Positions 11,014-22,330 of a stretch of 64,000 nucleotides of DNA are shown piece by piece. Made by a program: the position numbers and the translations under genes. This DNA comes from Trichostrongylus colubriformis (Eukaryota; Nematoda; Chromadorea; Rhabditida; Trichostrongylidae), in contig OZ022260.1 in NCBI GenBank assembly GCA_963978905.1, forward strand, positions 13,009,725 to 13,073,724. Direction: 5' to 3'. The notes under the pieces were generated by a model that did not search any database, was not told the origin of the DNA, and was given only the letters and a program-made list of their open reading frames with translations. The stretch's first letter is position 1. Each line of letters starts with the position of its first letter.

Positions 11014-14000
11014 TTACTCTTCTGGTATTGTCGAAACTTTGTTAGTCCGCTCGTACAGCTCTCTGTCGGTAGGCCTTATGATGCCGAATTTCTCACTTGC
11101 TGCGAGGGCTCTCTTCGCCTGAATTTACAGAATCCATGTAATTTGTTCTAAGTCATACTATGCCCTCAAGAAAAACCTACTTACCTCTTCAGCTGCACCT
11201 CTCCTGCTCTCGTTGGCCGCTCCGAGCTTGGCGATGGCAACCAGTACACGAAATAGCTCCGACTGCAAATGCACAAAACCACGCACTTCGCGATCAACAT
11301 CTTTCAGAAAGTGCTAATATGGGTAAAAATCCAAAATCAGGTCCACTCATTTTACAGTAGTATATTACACAGAAATATGTTCTGCAGTTTTTATAATTTA
11401 TGATTTCTTTTTTGGTAATTCATATTTTCTTTGTGCGCTCTTGATGAGCTATCTTTCTGATTTGCGTTACATTTAATCCGGAGGAAATATGAAATGAAAT
11501 GAACCACTTCACTGTAGACAAAGATCAACCATTTTCAATAACTGCGATGGTACACGTGCACTGCTCGTATGGAATATCTCCATCACAGAGGTGGGTGATC
11601 CAGTATCACCTCCCTCTGTGATGCACAGGGTACGAAAACATGTCCTCCACGCTGGGACAGAATGGCTTTGTGGGTTTGTTCCATTCTGTTTGCACCATGG
11701 AACTACGATAGGGTTATGCACGATGATTAGAGAGGATAGGATGGCTAATTAGAACAGGAATTGAATCAGTAGGACACCGATCACAAAAACCAAAAGAACG
11801 AACCGCAACAACTTCTGAACACAGCTTCTCATCGCTTTCCATTATATTAGCGATTCCAAGGAGGCCCCTTCGCTGAGCCTTAATATCAAATAATAGAACT
11901 GAAGATTTTGTATACACAACAAACGAATGAAGGATCACCTCAGGGTCCTCATGCATTGCAATCTCCTTGAACACCTCTGGCCAGCTTTTGATTTCTTCGA
12001 ATATTCGACGATTTGCGTCCACGTCTTCCGTTAGAATTGCAAATGCGGCTCCTGCCGCTCTAGCCAAACGCTCGTTTTCTTCAGCTGCGTACAGAACCCA
12101 CAGCTTCAGTTTGTCTGTTCCAGGCTAAAATCAAAGGAGTAGTGCAAGAAACTGGAAAACGGTGAGCTGCATTTTCATTTGCATTTGCTCGGTTTACTCG
12201 AAAAAAAAAGTTACAAAAAATGTACGCAAACAAAATCACAATAAAAAATGATAAGGCCACTATTCATAACTCACTCTAACAGTATCTTTGAAGAATTCGT
12301 CCAAGAACAAGAGATTCAGCAGCAATTCGGCAGCCGCGGCACGAAGGTGCTCATGATCTGTCATGAACCAGAATTCTTCAATCTTCGGAACTGCTTTCTC
12401 TTTGAGAATACGTCGACGAACCGAATCGCTCACACATGCCTAAGAGGATTCTTCAAAAAATATTCGAAAACACTAAACTATTTGAATCTCGACGAAAAGT
12501 TTATATGAATTGAAAAATCACGACGAATCGGTTACCCACCAGATTAGTCAGGGTCAGCAATGCATCATAATTGGGTTTCCCTTCGATATCTGGATGCAGA
12601 AGATCGCATAGGGGTTTTACCACCTGCAAAACAGATAAAAAAGAAATGGACTACTCATCGGAGACTAGACGGTCAGCTTTCAACTGCTCTATGGACTCAC
12701 AACTGTGTTTTAATTAATCAAAATATTTTTCATTAAAAGTACCTCATATGCTCGCTGTCCAGGAAAAGCGATTTGAGGATCTGTCTTGGCTCCAAGTTTT
12801 GCAATGGCATGGGCAGCTTTTATTTTCCCTTCAGGTGTAGCTTCTTTTGTGAGCCGTAGACAAAGTTTTGTGCCACCTTCACCAATGATGCGACCTCTCA
12901 GGTCTTCGAGTTCGGAAAACGCAAGCATAGCCCTGAACAGTGAACCACAAAATAACAAAGATCGAGCATAGCTACTTCCTGACGTACCGAGCAAGTAGCT
13001 CCTGCGCCTTACGTGATTCGGTTTTGCTGATTGCAACACAAGCTGTTACTGCTCCTTCTTCTACAAGACAACGTACTCGCTTCTCCACGTAATCGTCTGT
13101 GTCCTTTGAATGTACCTCAGGCACATGGTGCTTGGCAAACTGAAACATCGCCCTTATCAGTAAATGTAAGGGAATGAATAAAACATGTTTGAAACTAATC
13201 GATCTGAGAATGTGCACCGTATCCATCCCTGCGTGCGCGTCAGGACTGCGCAGCTACGTCTCTGCTACACGCAGTATGGGTCGCGCGACATACTACTTGC
13301 TCATCCCGTTGGGAATTGGCCTTGTCCCATTGTGGATTGAGCAATTCACGACAGGACCGAGGAACTTCTTGCGGACAAAGTGCCTAGTTGGACAGTTCTG
13401 ACGCACACCCTCGCCCCCTCACCCTCGAAAGTCTTCAATTTCAGATTTTTTATTCCTAAACTACCTAGAAATGCTCCCTGACGACTGATTATCCACATAA
13501 CGTTCTGGTACGGTAAAACACATGCATAAAAGAAATGTCACATACCTGGGCCAGCTTGACCAATTCCTCCTCGACCTGCGGCTTCTCGTATGCATTTGTT
13601 AGGTTTACATAGATGGTAGCCAAGGTGTACCTGAAAGTACCATCCCCCAATAACATGTACCCTTTGCTGGAGATATGTATTGTCAGACTCACACACAAAG
13701 AGCTCCAGCGGATTGAGCCAGGCAAAACAAGGCTCGAAGCAGAAGAGAATCCTCGACTATCCATTCTTTCACGTCAGCATCAAGAGAAAGATAGGAAAGA
13801 CCTTCGCAAGCAAATCGCCGAACATCCATGCTGTACTTCTCGTAATCTAGCAAAAATTTCTTGCAAGTATGAGCAAGTTTCAGTGGAGCTCCTTCTTTCA
13901 TTGTCGCTCGCGAGACATCATCACCACCGGCGGCAGCACATTTGCAAAGACCCTAAATATTTTGATTGTGATTTACAGACGCTCGATTTCAAAATGTTCC

Positions 14001-17000
14001 CGACGTAGAACTACTGCCTCAAGATAACAACGTGAAACGGAACTGGGATGGCCAAAGCTGGAGTGTGTGTCATTAGGACGGAGGAACTGCGCGCCCGCGT
14101 GTGTGTAAAGCGCTACACAACGCATGCCAGCTCTGCACACCGCATGTGGTTAAAGGAACCGGAAGGGGGTCCGAAACAAGAGAAACATACAAAGAAATGA
14201 GCATTTCGTAACGAACGCAGAAGGTTAGAAGCGATAATCGGTGAAAAAACCCGAACTCAAAAGTGCATCGCTGCGGTGTGTATTCGCGCCTCATTCGCAT
14301 CATCGCACTGGCGTTCCGAGTTGTCCGCTGTAGGAGACGGCCGCAGGCCAACTTTAGTTGTAGCACCTGACTCCCAGCGTAGTGGAGCGGCCATTCCCAA
14401 CTACATTAACATTCATGTAAGTACATCTAGAAACAATATAAGAAAGAACAAAGGAGAAGGTAAAAGGAATGAACAACTTTATAATGGAAACATCTTCTCT
14501 TGGCGCTATGCCAAGGCGTCAAATTGGCGAGTTTGTGCAATGGCGGCCACTTGAACTCGTCCACACTACGTCTGTCCTACCGTAAGCCAAAATTACTCCC
14601 TTACGGTGTCTTTAAGCCTCAAACGATTTATGTCTCCTACGCCTAAGGCCCAACTTACGACGCTTCTAGCTCGCACACAGCCGCTGCGACGAAGATTTTT
14701 TGACCTAGCGATTCACGTCAGCAAAATTGCGTTCATACTGAACGCCTCCGGCATAACTAAGACTCCTGGAAAAGCAGTGTACATGTGTTGATGAGAAGAA
14801 TCTAAGAATCCATGACTCAGTAAGAAATAGGATGTTTTCTGATTCTTCGATCCAGTTCGAAGTTGGGTCCACAGCCCTTTTATCCAATTCGAAGCTGGGT
14901 ATGCAGCCTTACGCAGGACAACCACTTGCCAATTTGTACATGTGCCGCGCGTTTCACTAACCGCAGTGAGTTTTCAGTCGACGAAAACCTTTGAAATTCT
15001 GACGATAACAGTGAGGGAAAGGAAAGCCACAAGGCCTTCTAACACAGCGAAAACACGTAATCAAAAAATGCCACATGGTTGGTGGAACATAGAGCAAAAT
15101 AAAAAATGCTGAAGGCAATGGAATGGGATTATATAAGATCAGACATATTTCAAGCAATTTGACGAAAACCATCGACATATTGCTATCAAATGTGTCAATA
15201 ACTACTCACCACTAGGGCTCTAACTTTGACATTCTCGTCCTCGGAATCATATAGCTTTCTCAGAATTGGAAGACCAACCTTAACAGCACGATATAAGTGA
15301 AAAATGTTGAACATAAAGCCCCTAAAACTAACCTTTAGAACAGAAGTGGCTCGTTCGCGTTTGACCACGGTCATCACAATTAACTCAGCAGCAACACTCT
15401 GAATAACGATCAATTTTAAACAACTGTTTATTTTTGAGTAACTAAAACGACCGGCACCTGCATGAGATGATTAGGAGACGCGGCCATTTGTAGCATTAAA
15501 GCAGTGACCTGGTCATTTGTGACAAGATTCACGCCAAGATCGACGGGACCCTTGAAATAGAAAAAAATAAGAAGTGATTAGTAACTACGGCATAAATCAC
15601 ATACCTGCAACAATGTTATTAATAATGCTGCTAGTTTTATACGAACTTTATGACCTTCTGGATCATCAGACGCACGTGCCATAAGAGAACTATGAACGAG
15701 ACGATGAGTGTACGATAACCACAAGTGAATTGTTTTAACCTCACTTGAAAAACAAGTCCACTTTCTCCTTGTAGATCAGCCTCTTTGTGTCAAATACCTG
15801 AAAATTGAAGAAGTTCGATATTATGGTGATATCAGGAAAGGTTCGGAGTGGATGGATCCGATTGCCAGTACCATATCGTCATCAAGGCGTTGAAGGCAAA
15901 TCGCCACATGCTGTCGTGTTTCATGTGAAACTGGATAATCACACTGTTCGGGAATTTGTGATGCCACATCCAAGAGACATAGTAGACCTTGAGAACATCT
16001 TAAATATCTCAGAGCTCTTGACAACTAATGGTGTCATTCGATGAGCGAACCTTGATCTTCTACGAACTTCCATGACCATCCTCGTGGAATTCCACCATCC
16101 ATGTGCATTAAATTTTTCACTAGTAGGTCAATAACCATCTCTCGCCCCGGAAAGAAGAGTAAATTGCTTTGCTATGTTATTCTGAATTCCTTTGTAACTT
16201 ACTATAGCTGTCACGCTTTTATCCTTTAACATGCTTTGTAGTTCCAAGATTACACGAATAATCCATAGCTTGTTAGCTGAAAAGAAAGCAAGGATGTGAG
16301 TAATAATAAACTATTTATCAGATGTGAAAAAGGTATTTGACTGCTGTCAAAGTATTAAGAGTGATCGAAGGGAGTTCTTCGGAAAAATTCGTCAAGAACA
16401 GATTATACAAACCGGTCTTCATTAACGAAACTTCGTTAGATAGTGCCACGTACGCAGTGATCGTTTGTGACTGGTGAATCGCTACAATAACCAATCACAA
16501 ACTCCTTACGCACGTCGGCACCATGACGACATGCTAAGTATGTGTCTGTGATCTGATTCAATAAAAGAATGCGAAACATTGCCAAGTAGTAAATGCAAGG
16601 CATCACCTTCAGCAACTTCTATATCAGGTTTTATTTCCTTCGTACGATCCATTTTTACGAGGGCATTGAATATTCTTTGAAGGATCAAACCAGCGGCATC
16701 CACATAATCCTTAGCATCTCTAGCACACACTATACGACAAACACGTCGTACGGAACGTAATCCGTCATCGTCATGCATGGATAGAAAAAGCAAGGCCTGA
16801 AAGGAAAAACGGACTGCATGACCGGGTTGAATAACTCATCGCCAGCTCCATAGAAATAGCAATGTAGATGACAAAAATAGGCTAAATAGGCTAGAATGGA
16901 AGCACTGTAGAAGTTGGATACAGAAGTCCAAAGCAGAATCATAAGAAAAAAGTAGTTAAAGGCTGCGTAGAAACTAAGAACCACTTACTCTGCCATGGTT

Positions 17001-18216
17001 TTTGATTAGCTCGTCCACGATACGAATGGCGCACACCGATATCTTCAATGGTTCATTGTTATTTTCAGCAATGACTAACAGAACTGATATACCTTTCCCC
17101 TGAAATATGTCGTAGCGTGAAATTAGGAAGTTACAGAACAAAATCTGATGAAGGAGCTGATACCGCATTCCAAATCCTTGCAGCACCGGCTTCAGTTTCT
17201 CTGGCAAGGACAAGAAGATTGTTGAACGCATAAAACAGAAAGATCAGATGAGAGAAAATGAAACAATGAGCAAACAGCTCCATAACTAAATACGGTAATC
17301 ACACCTGCATTCTCTGCTCCTTATCCTTGGCCAAGCCCTCAAAAGCAAGCTTGCTCATATCGGTGACTTTGTAATCCATAGTGGTGGCTTTCTTCACTTT
17401 CTCATTATTGGCGATGACCAGTCGCTGGAGCATTTCAGAAATAGACCTACAAAAGTGATTAAGTAAAAAATAAGGAATAACACTGAAAAACAAAAAGCAA
17501 CTAACTTGTCTTTAGGGTTCAGCCTTAAAGCTTCCTTGGCATCTTTAAATGCGGCTGCAACATTGTCGAGGTGTTCACGAGCAAAAGCTCTTCGATAGAA
17601 GGCCTTCACATCAGCACCATCATACTCGAGAGCTAAGTGTAACGTTTGATGAGAACTAAATTCATATGAATGAATAAACACCTTCAACTAACAAATAACA
17701 TTGCACTCCTACAGTATAAAATTGAGGATGCGTGGCAGACTGCTGAGAAACACTGCAGTAAATAAGAAAGTAATTATGAGACAAATCATGTGGGGGGGGG
17801 GGTCATGAATGTACCCAGTACGACTAATGCGCATGATTGGCTGTAGCAGAAATTGACCAACCACCGCGGCGCAAGCTTCATGACAAAGTTGGAACAAACA
17901 ACTAGCAATGATGGCATACCTATCGTGGCATCACTTTCAGCTCCTTCGAAATCTCCTTGTTTCAACCTCGACAGTGAACGATTTCTGTAAAGCAGGGCTC
18001 GAAGTGCCTTATCGCCCTCGCCGGTAAGTTGTAAGGCTTCCGTGTAACTAAAAGATATCAAATTGGTGCCAGGAAAGTGGGAAGTTCGGGAAATTATTAA
18101 TTGAATAAAATGTCAAATGTAACTTACTATTCATTCGCCTCTGAATATTCTCCCCGCTTTACCGCATCATTTCCGGCATCCTTCAGCGATTCAGCGGATT
18201 CCATCTGTGCCACCAT
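11014..18216 (-). CDS. unc-45: UNC-45, TPR and UCS-domain myosin chaperone (complete, 25 exons)
   Basis: Cytosolic co-chaperone that folds myosin heads and works with Hsp90/Hsp70 in muscle. Exons by plus coordinates, 5' to 3': 18128-18216, 17920-18047, 17506-17632, 17305-17446, 17164-17229, 16989-17099, 16607-16796, 16203-16276, 16051-16138, 15872-15987, 15745-15797, 15605-15689, 15458-15550, 15333-15398, 15210-15278, 13693-13952, 13546-13630, 12988-13139, 12743-12932, 12540-12623, 12275-12439, 11921-12124, 11804-11878, 11185-11262, 11014-11118. Phases join throughout and predict about 964 aa, close to the roughly 960 aa of the C. elegans protein. The first three to four exons give three TPRs (SLKDAGNDAVKRGEYSEA, LLYRNRSLSRLKQGDFEGA, VKAFYRRAFAREHL), which bind Hsp90-type C-termini in this family. 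The central domain includes HMDGGIPRGWSWKF. The C-terminal two thirds are armadillo-like UCS repeats. The start is the first Met before ESLKDAGN; a second Met four codons on is also possible. The acceptor of the exon at 17229 is non-canonical. Confidence 0.95.
14151..14615 (-). repeat. TTAA-bounded MITE, copy 3 (465 bp), inside an unc-45 intron
   Basis: Reverse orientation relative to copies 1 and 2: starts TTAAAGGAACCGGAAGGGGG and ends GGTGTCTTTAA. It lies wholly in the 1,257-nt intron between unc-45 exons 13693-13952 and 15210-15278, by far the gene's longest intron, which explains about a third of its excess length. Closely similar to copy 4 at 20575-21038. Orientation is given relative to copy 1. 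Confidence 0.85.
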
Positions 18217-18945
18217 ACGCTATATAACGCAATATTACACAAAACGTTCCATAATGCATCACATAGAGAGTGATTTCAACATTGTAAAGCTGCTTTCAAA
18301 CTTTGCGGTGTTTGCGGCAGGGCGTGGCAGCGTGTCTCTGCGTCCCCGCCTACGCCGCTCTGTCTCGTTGGGTGTGTACCCTTATGTCAGAACTTTGCAC
18401 CCAACTATCGCGACGCGCATAGCTTGCACACACTGCGTCGCACGCCGTCGTCGTGCGAAATCCTGACATAAGAGTACACACCCCGTCTCGATGCCTCCGT
18501 GGTCCCTAGGTTAACAGTTTTAAACTGATGAGAAAGGCGGGAAAACTGTTAATATGAAGATATGAAAGTTAATTCAAACAGCAGTTTTAAGTGGGCCAAT
18601 ACGACGTAGCTGTGAGCAATCAGTCAATTTGCATCCTTTAATTAACTGACTGCTTGGATCATTCTGGGTCTAATCATCATCGAGACTTAGAGGTACAAAT
18701 TTTGGGTTGCACTGGGGCACTCGTTGTCGCGCACCCGTCCCTCACTCGAAACCTTTTCCAATCATCAGTTTGTATACTCTACTGCACATTTTTATCCTAA
18801 GCCTTTAGAGCAGTTGAGGCTTCCCCTTAAAGTGAGCCTCGGGCTAAAAACTTAGGAAAAAATAGCTCCTCAACTACATGAGCACCCGAATCTTGCCTTT
18901 ATTGAGGTGAAAGTTATCGTTAGTGGTATGGAAGCCCCATATGTA
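18217..18945. repeat. unc-45 upstream region with a palindromic repeat (18370-18483)
   Basis: The 18370-18483 interval is an inverted repeat: GTGTGTACCCTTATGTCAG at the left pairs with CTGACATAAGAGTACACAC at the right. It has a GC-rich interior related to pieces near 4985, 10810 and 47630. Just before it, 18299-18365 carries a piece of the CTTTGCGG../GGCAGGGCGTGGC MITE family. No gene was recognised. The unc-45 promoter must lie in or near this stretch, but I can name no element in it. Confidence 0.6.
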
Positions 18946-19838
18946 TTAGGTTGTTCCAAAAGTCTTGTAGTATTTTTTTTCGATCATCACTTTTTATTTT
19001 TTTTTCGTCCAACAAATAACAATTAGGCAACAACGGTTGACCATTGTTATCGGCAACCCTCTGCCACTTTATAGGAAAATCGTTGATTCCCTCCTCCCAA
19101 AACTCTGGGTTCTGAGAGTCGAAGAAGTCAGCGATCGCCTTTGGAAGCAAGTCATGATCAACGAATTTTCTCTTGGCCAGGAAGGATTCGAGAGGATGGG
19201 TAAGGTGATAGCCAGAAGGGGCAATGTCTGGAGAGTACGGTGGGTGGGGCAGCACATCCCAGCCGAGCTCCTATAACTTAGCCTGGGTACTTTTCGCGAA
19301 ATGGGAGCGAAATGGGAGCGGGCGTCGTCATGAAGAAGGGTGACCGCGGACCTTTTCCGGCACTTTTCTCGAACAGCGACGGCGAGCTGCTGGAGCTGGT
19401 GGGTGTATACGGTAGCGGTGACTGTCTCGCCTTGCACCAGCACCTAGCGGAAAAGCATTCCTTTCGCGTCCCAGAACCAGCCCAGTCCCAAGCGTGGTTT
19501 GTCTTTCATGTCAATCTCGCCGTTGCTGAAGCTGATGAACCAGCGGCGCACGGTCACGTAGCTCACACATCCCTTGCCCAATGCAGCGCAGATGGAGTGG
19601 CAAGCTTCCGTCGTTTTCCGCCGCAAGACCGCTCATAGTAGATGACACCGCGAGTTGGGTGGGTATCGACAACGGGCACTGTAGCTCTCTCCACGGGATC
19701 TGGTGGGTCAATATATATTTTCCTAGAAAGCTTAGGGAACGTTCTACCATATTCCTGAACCGCCTGGACCTGCCTCGAAGTGAACAAGAGTTACTGAATT
19801 TTTTGGAAAAATACTACAAGACTTTTGGAACAACCTAA
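18946..19838 (-). mobile_element. Mariner family B, copy B1 (893 bp, internally deleted)
   Basis: Inverted termini TTAGGTTGTTCCAAAAGTCT, flanked by TA at 18944-18945 and 19839-19840. The minus strand holds transposase pieces: a helix-turn-helix-side fragment ([31 protein letters not shown]) directly joined to the C-terminal part ([36 protein letters not shown]). The segment between them, present in copy B2, is missing, as in copy B3. The last catalytic Asp (PSDYH in family members) is Gly here, and frames are broken. Non-autonomous. Confidence 0.9.
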
Positions 19839-20112
19839 TACAATGTAAAGGACAGCTGACCATCTCCAAAATCTTGAAATATCACTTTTGTTAGAAAAAC
19901 AACACTGGAGAGGAAGGGAACGGTGTGAGTCGTGAATACGTAGCAGATCCGTTCGCAGCTGAGCGGATCGACTGGAGCGGACGAGAAGTTTCGGCAAGCA
20001 CAAGGCGTTGTAATAGCACAAAGAAACCCCAAGCGGCTTTGCACTCGCCAGCGTCCACAGAGGCACGCTACCGAGGATAACTTCAGAACCCATCTAAGGT
20101 ATTTCAGTAAAC

Positions 20113-20482
20113 TGTGTGCACGGTGAAGGTGCTTTCACCCTTCGTCTGTCTCCGAGTCCAGCGTGAACACAGTTCATCAATAAAATACCACTGCAACGAA
20201 ATGAGGCACGGACACAGACAGGAACACACTGCGCGACAATAGTGGGACAGCAAGACAGCGATGGAGATCACTCGAGGACGCTGAGTTGACCACAACTGCC
20301 GGAGGCTTGACAGCGTACCGCCCTGAAGGTGATTTGATACGGCACAGCGGGAGCGGCCGGTCTCCACGCTTAGTCTTTGGTCATCTCTCAAGCTTCTCCC
20401 CCGTCGGCACGCCACCCCCTGAAACAAAGATGAGTCATGGGGAATCCTGCAGAATGCCGTGCTTACGACGGCCCCCGTAACA
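20113..20482 (-). mobile_element. Putative LTR (BEL/Pao-like?) with a polypurine tract
   Basis: On the minus strand a purine run (AAAGGGGGGAGG, 20483-20494) lies immediately before TGTTACGGGGGCCGTC, the layout of a polypurine tract abutting a 3' LTR. About 370 bp later the sequence ends TGCACACA, giving TG..CA ends. AATAAAA-type signals are present only on plus near 20181. No gag-pol remains or partner LTR are in the window, so this is a truncated or solo LTR. The family assignment is a guess from the TGTTAC start. Confidence 0.45.
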
Positions 20483-20574
20483 CCTCCCCCCTTTACACAG
20501 GGTCCGTCCCAGATTTTAAAAAAGAGGACGAGGGTCAAAGGAACTATCTTACCAAATGATTGTTTAATAGATCC

Positions 20575-21038
20575 TTAAAGGAACCGGGAGGGGGTCCGAA
20601 ACAAGAGAAAGATGCAAAGAAATGAGCATTTTGTAACGAACGCAGAAGGTTAGAAGCGATAATCGGTGAAAAAACCCGGACTCAAAAGCGCGACGCTGCG
20701 GTGTGCATTCGCATCCCATTCGCATCAGCGCATCCATTCCGAGTTGTTCGCTGTAGGAGACGGGCCGTGGGCCAACGTTAGTTGTAGCACCTGACCCCCA
20801 GCGCAATGGAGTGGCCATTCCCACTACATTAGCATTCATGTGAGTACATCTAGAAACAGTGTAGGAAAGAATAAAGGAAAAAGTAAAAGGAAAAGGCAAA
20901 TTTATACAAGAAAAGTTTTCTCTTGGCACCATGCCACGGCGTCAAATTGGGGAGTTTGTGCAATGGCGGCCACTTGATCTCGTCCACACTACGTCTGTTC
21001 TACAGTAAGCCGAAATTACCCCCTTCTGGTGTCTTTAA
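20575..21038 (-). repeat. TTAA-bounded MITE, copy 4 (464 bp)
   Basis: Starts TTAAAGGAACCGGGAGGGGG and ends TGGTGTCTTTAA, the same orientation as copy 3. It shares the long interior blocks of the family (GATAATCGGTGAAAAAACCC, GTTGTAGCACCTGACCCCCA, GGCCACTTGATCTCGTCCAC). The best preserved copy together with copy 3. It has no ORF shared with the other copies, so it is non-coding and would need a transposase supplied from elsewhere. Confidence 0.85.
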
Positions 21039-21079
21039 ATAGGTGTTGAGGTCAGCCGGACGAACAACTGCTTTGATGG

Positions 21080-21660
21080 AGTCTGCCCATTCCAGCTCGC
21101 AGTACCAGAATGGTAAGATGCAGAGAGAATGGTAAGATTTCCATGCGAGATAGACGGATCATTCGCCGTCAAAAGCCTTTCCTTTTCTCACGGCTGTGGA
21201 CATCGTCGCTAAGCTTTTTGAAAGTGGTGGCATCAAAATCAGTCGACAGACTGTGGGGAGAGGCCTTAACGGTTTTGGAATCTGCGGGCGATGTCTGGTC
21301 CGGAAACCGCCTATAACACCCGGGAATAGTAAAGTCAAAGTTACCACTGCGCGGCGCCATCTCACCTGCAGCTCAGCGGATTGTGGCAAAGTCCTTTTCA
21401 CCGATGAAAGCAAGTTCAATTCGTTCGGAAGTGGTGGTATGTGATGTGCGAGGCGCCCTTTAGGCCGCGTTCATACTTTGCGCACCGGTGGCGACGGCGT
21501 CGGTGCGCAAAGTATGAACGCGGCCTTAGACGAGACATTCATTCCGAAGTACACGGAACCCACAATCAGGCATGGCTGAAAATCTGTGTTGGTGTATGGG
21601 GTAGAGGAACGATGACAGGGGAAGGGCAAAGAGACATGATCGTACTATTGGATTGTAGGG
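21080..21660 (+). mobile_element. Tc1-like transposase relic split by a palindromic MITE
   Basis: Translation of 21150-21440 gives KLFESGGIKISRQTVGRGLN, then VRKPPITPGNSKVKV and KVLFTDESKFNSFGSGGM. The last is the first catalytic-Asp box of Tc1-type transposases (normally FSDESKF..FGSDG). After a 68-bp inserted palindrome (21461-21528) the frame resumes with HSEVHGTHNQAWLKICVGVWGRGTMTGEG, the counterpart of the VMVWG region. The second and third catalytic boxes were not found, so the 3' half is lost. Terminal repeats were not identified. Confidence 0.75.
21461..21528. repeat. Near-perfect 68-bp palindrome (short hairpin MITE)
   Basis: The left arm 21461-21487 (TAGGCCGCGTTCATACTTTG..) is the reverse complement of the right arm 21501-21528, separated by a 13-bp GC-rich spacer. 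The terminal word CATACTTTGCGCACC is shared with the larger hairpin at 31397-31507 and with the degenerate copies elsewhere. It interrupts the Tc1-like ORF, which makes it younger than that element. Confidence 0.9.
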
Positions 21661-21859
21661 AAAGTTTTCGGTTTTCGCAATTTCAACTTCGGGAGACCAT
21701 AACTCGGATCAGACTGCATCTTTTTTCACAGAATAAGTTCTATTCAATTCGCTACACTTTTGACAATATCAAGAATATTTGCATATCTCATTTTGAAGAA
21801 GGGTTGACGATTTATATAACGCGGAATCAAAAAAAGTCGACTTAAAATCACCATTCTCT

Positions 21860-22330
21860 CTGAACACACTGCTGCTGAAGAAGCTGTCCAGATGTTTATG
21901 AAGTGAGGCTTAGCTAGCGCTAGATCTGGTGAATATGATGGACGCGTAAGGGCTTCAGCCCGCAACTGCTCCAATTACTGAAAGAGGATTTGTGGAAAAC
22001 GCTCTTGCGCAGCTCCGAGGGTCCCACGGCACCCATTTTACCCATTTTTTGGGTTTTTCCAAATCAAGGCTACTCGAGGTGGTTAACCAAGTATGTGTGT
22101 TACGGGCCAATACTTTTGGACATCCCTGCAAGTATGAGCGCTCATCGCTTTCTGCCGTTTTAGTTGAAGCGATTTGACCAATTGAATATTCGAGCAACTC
22201 GTTCTCCTTTCTTCACTTCTGAAACCAGGGGCAAAGTGTTCGATCCAATGCTTCACCCCCTCCTCTTGCAGCACTCACATTTGTGGTCGCCTTCGCTGGA
22301 ACTCGGCTAAACAAGAACTCGTGAAGTGTA
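21860..22330 (-). mobile_element. Internally deleted mariner-like relic
   Basis: On minus, a frame at 21955-22197 includes KKWVKWVPWD, which resembles the GKVKKLGKWVPHEL linker that follows the helix-turn-helix of mariner transposases. A frame at 21744-21974 reads PSYSPDLALAKPHFINIW, the counterpart of PPYSPDLAPSDYHLF with the last Asp replaced. The catalytic core between them is absent. Ends were not defined. Confidence 0.5.

Noticed and set aside
15805..16044. 79-aa plus-strand frame in the middle of unc-45
   Set aside because: It is the antisense shadow of two conserved unc-45 exons.
16172..16202. A 31-nt intron in unc-45 ending at ACATAG
   Set aside because: A 64-nt intron ending GCGAGAG before ATGGTTATTGAC has a better pyrimidine tract, keeps phase and matches the protein family better.
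20104..20538. 144-aa minus-strand frame
   Set aside because: It spans a likely LTR and shows no protein motif; the DNA features (polypurine tract, TG..CA) explain it better.
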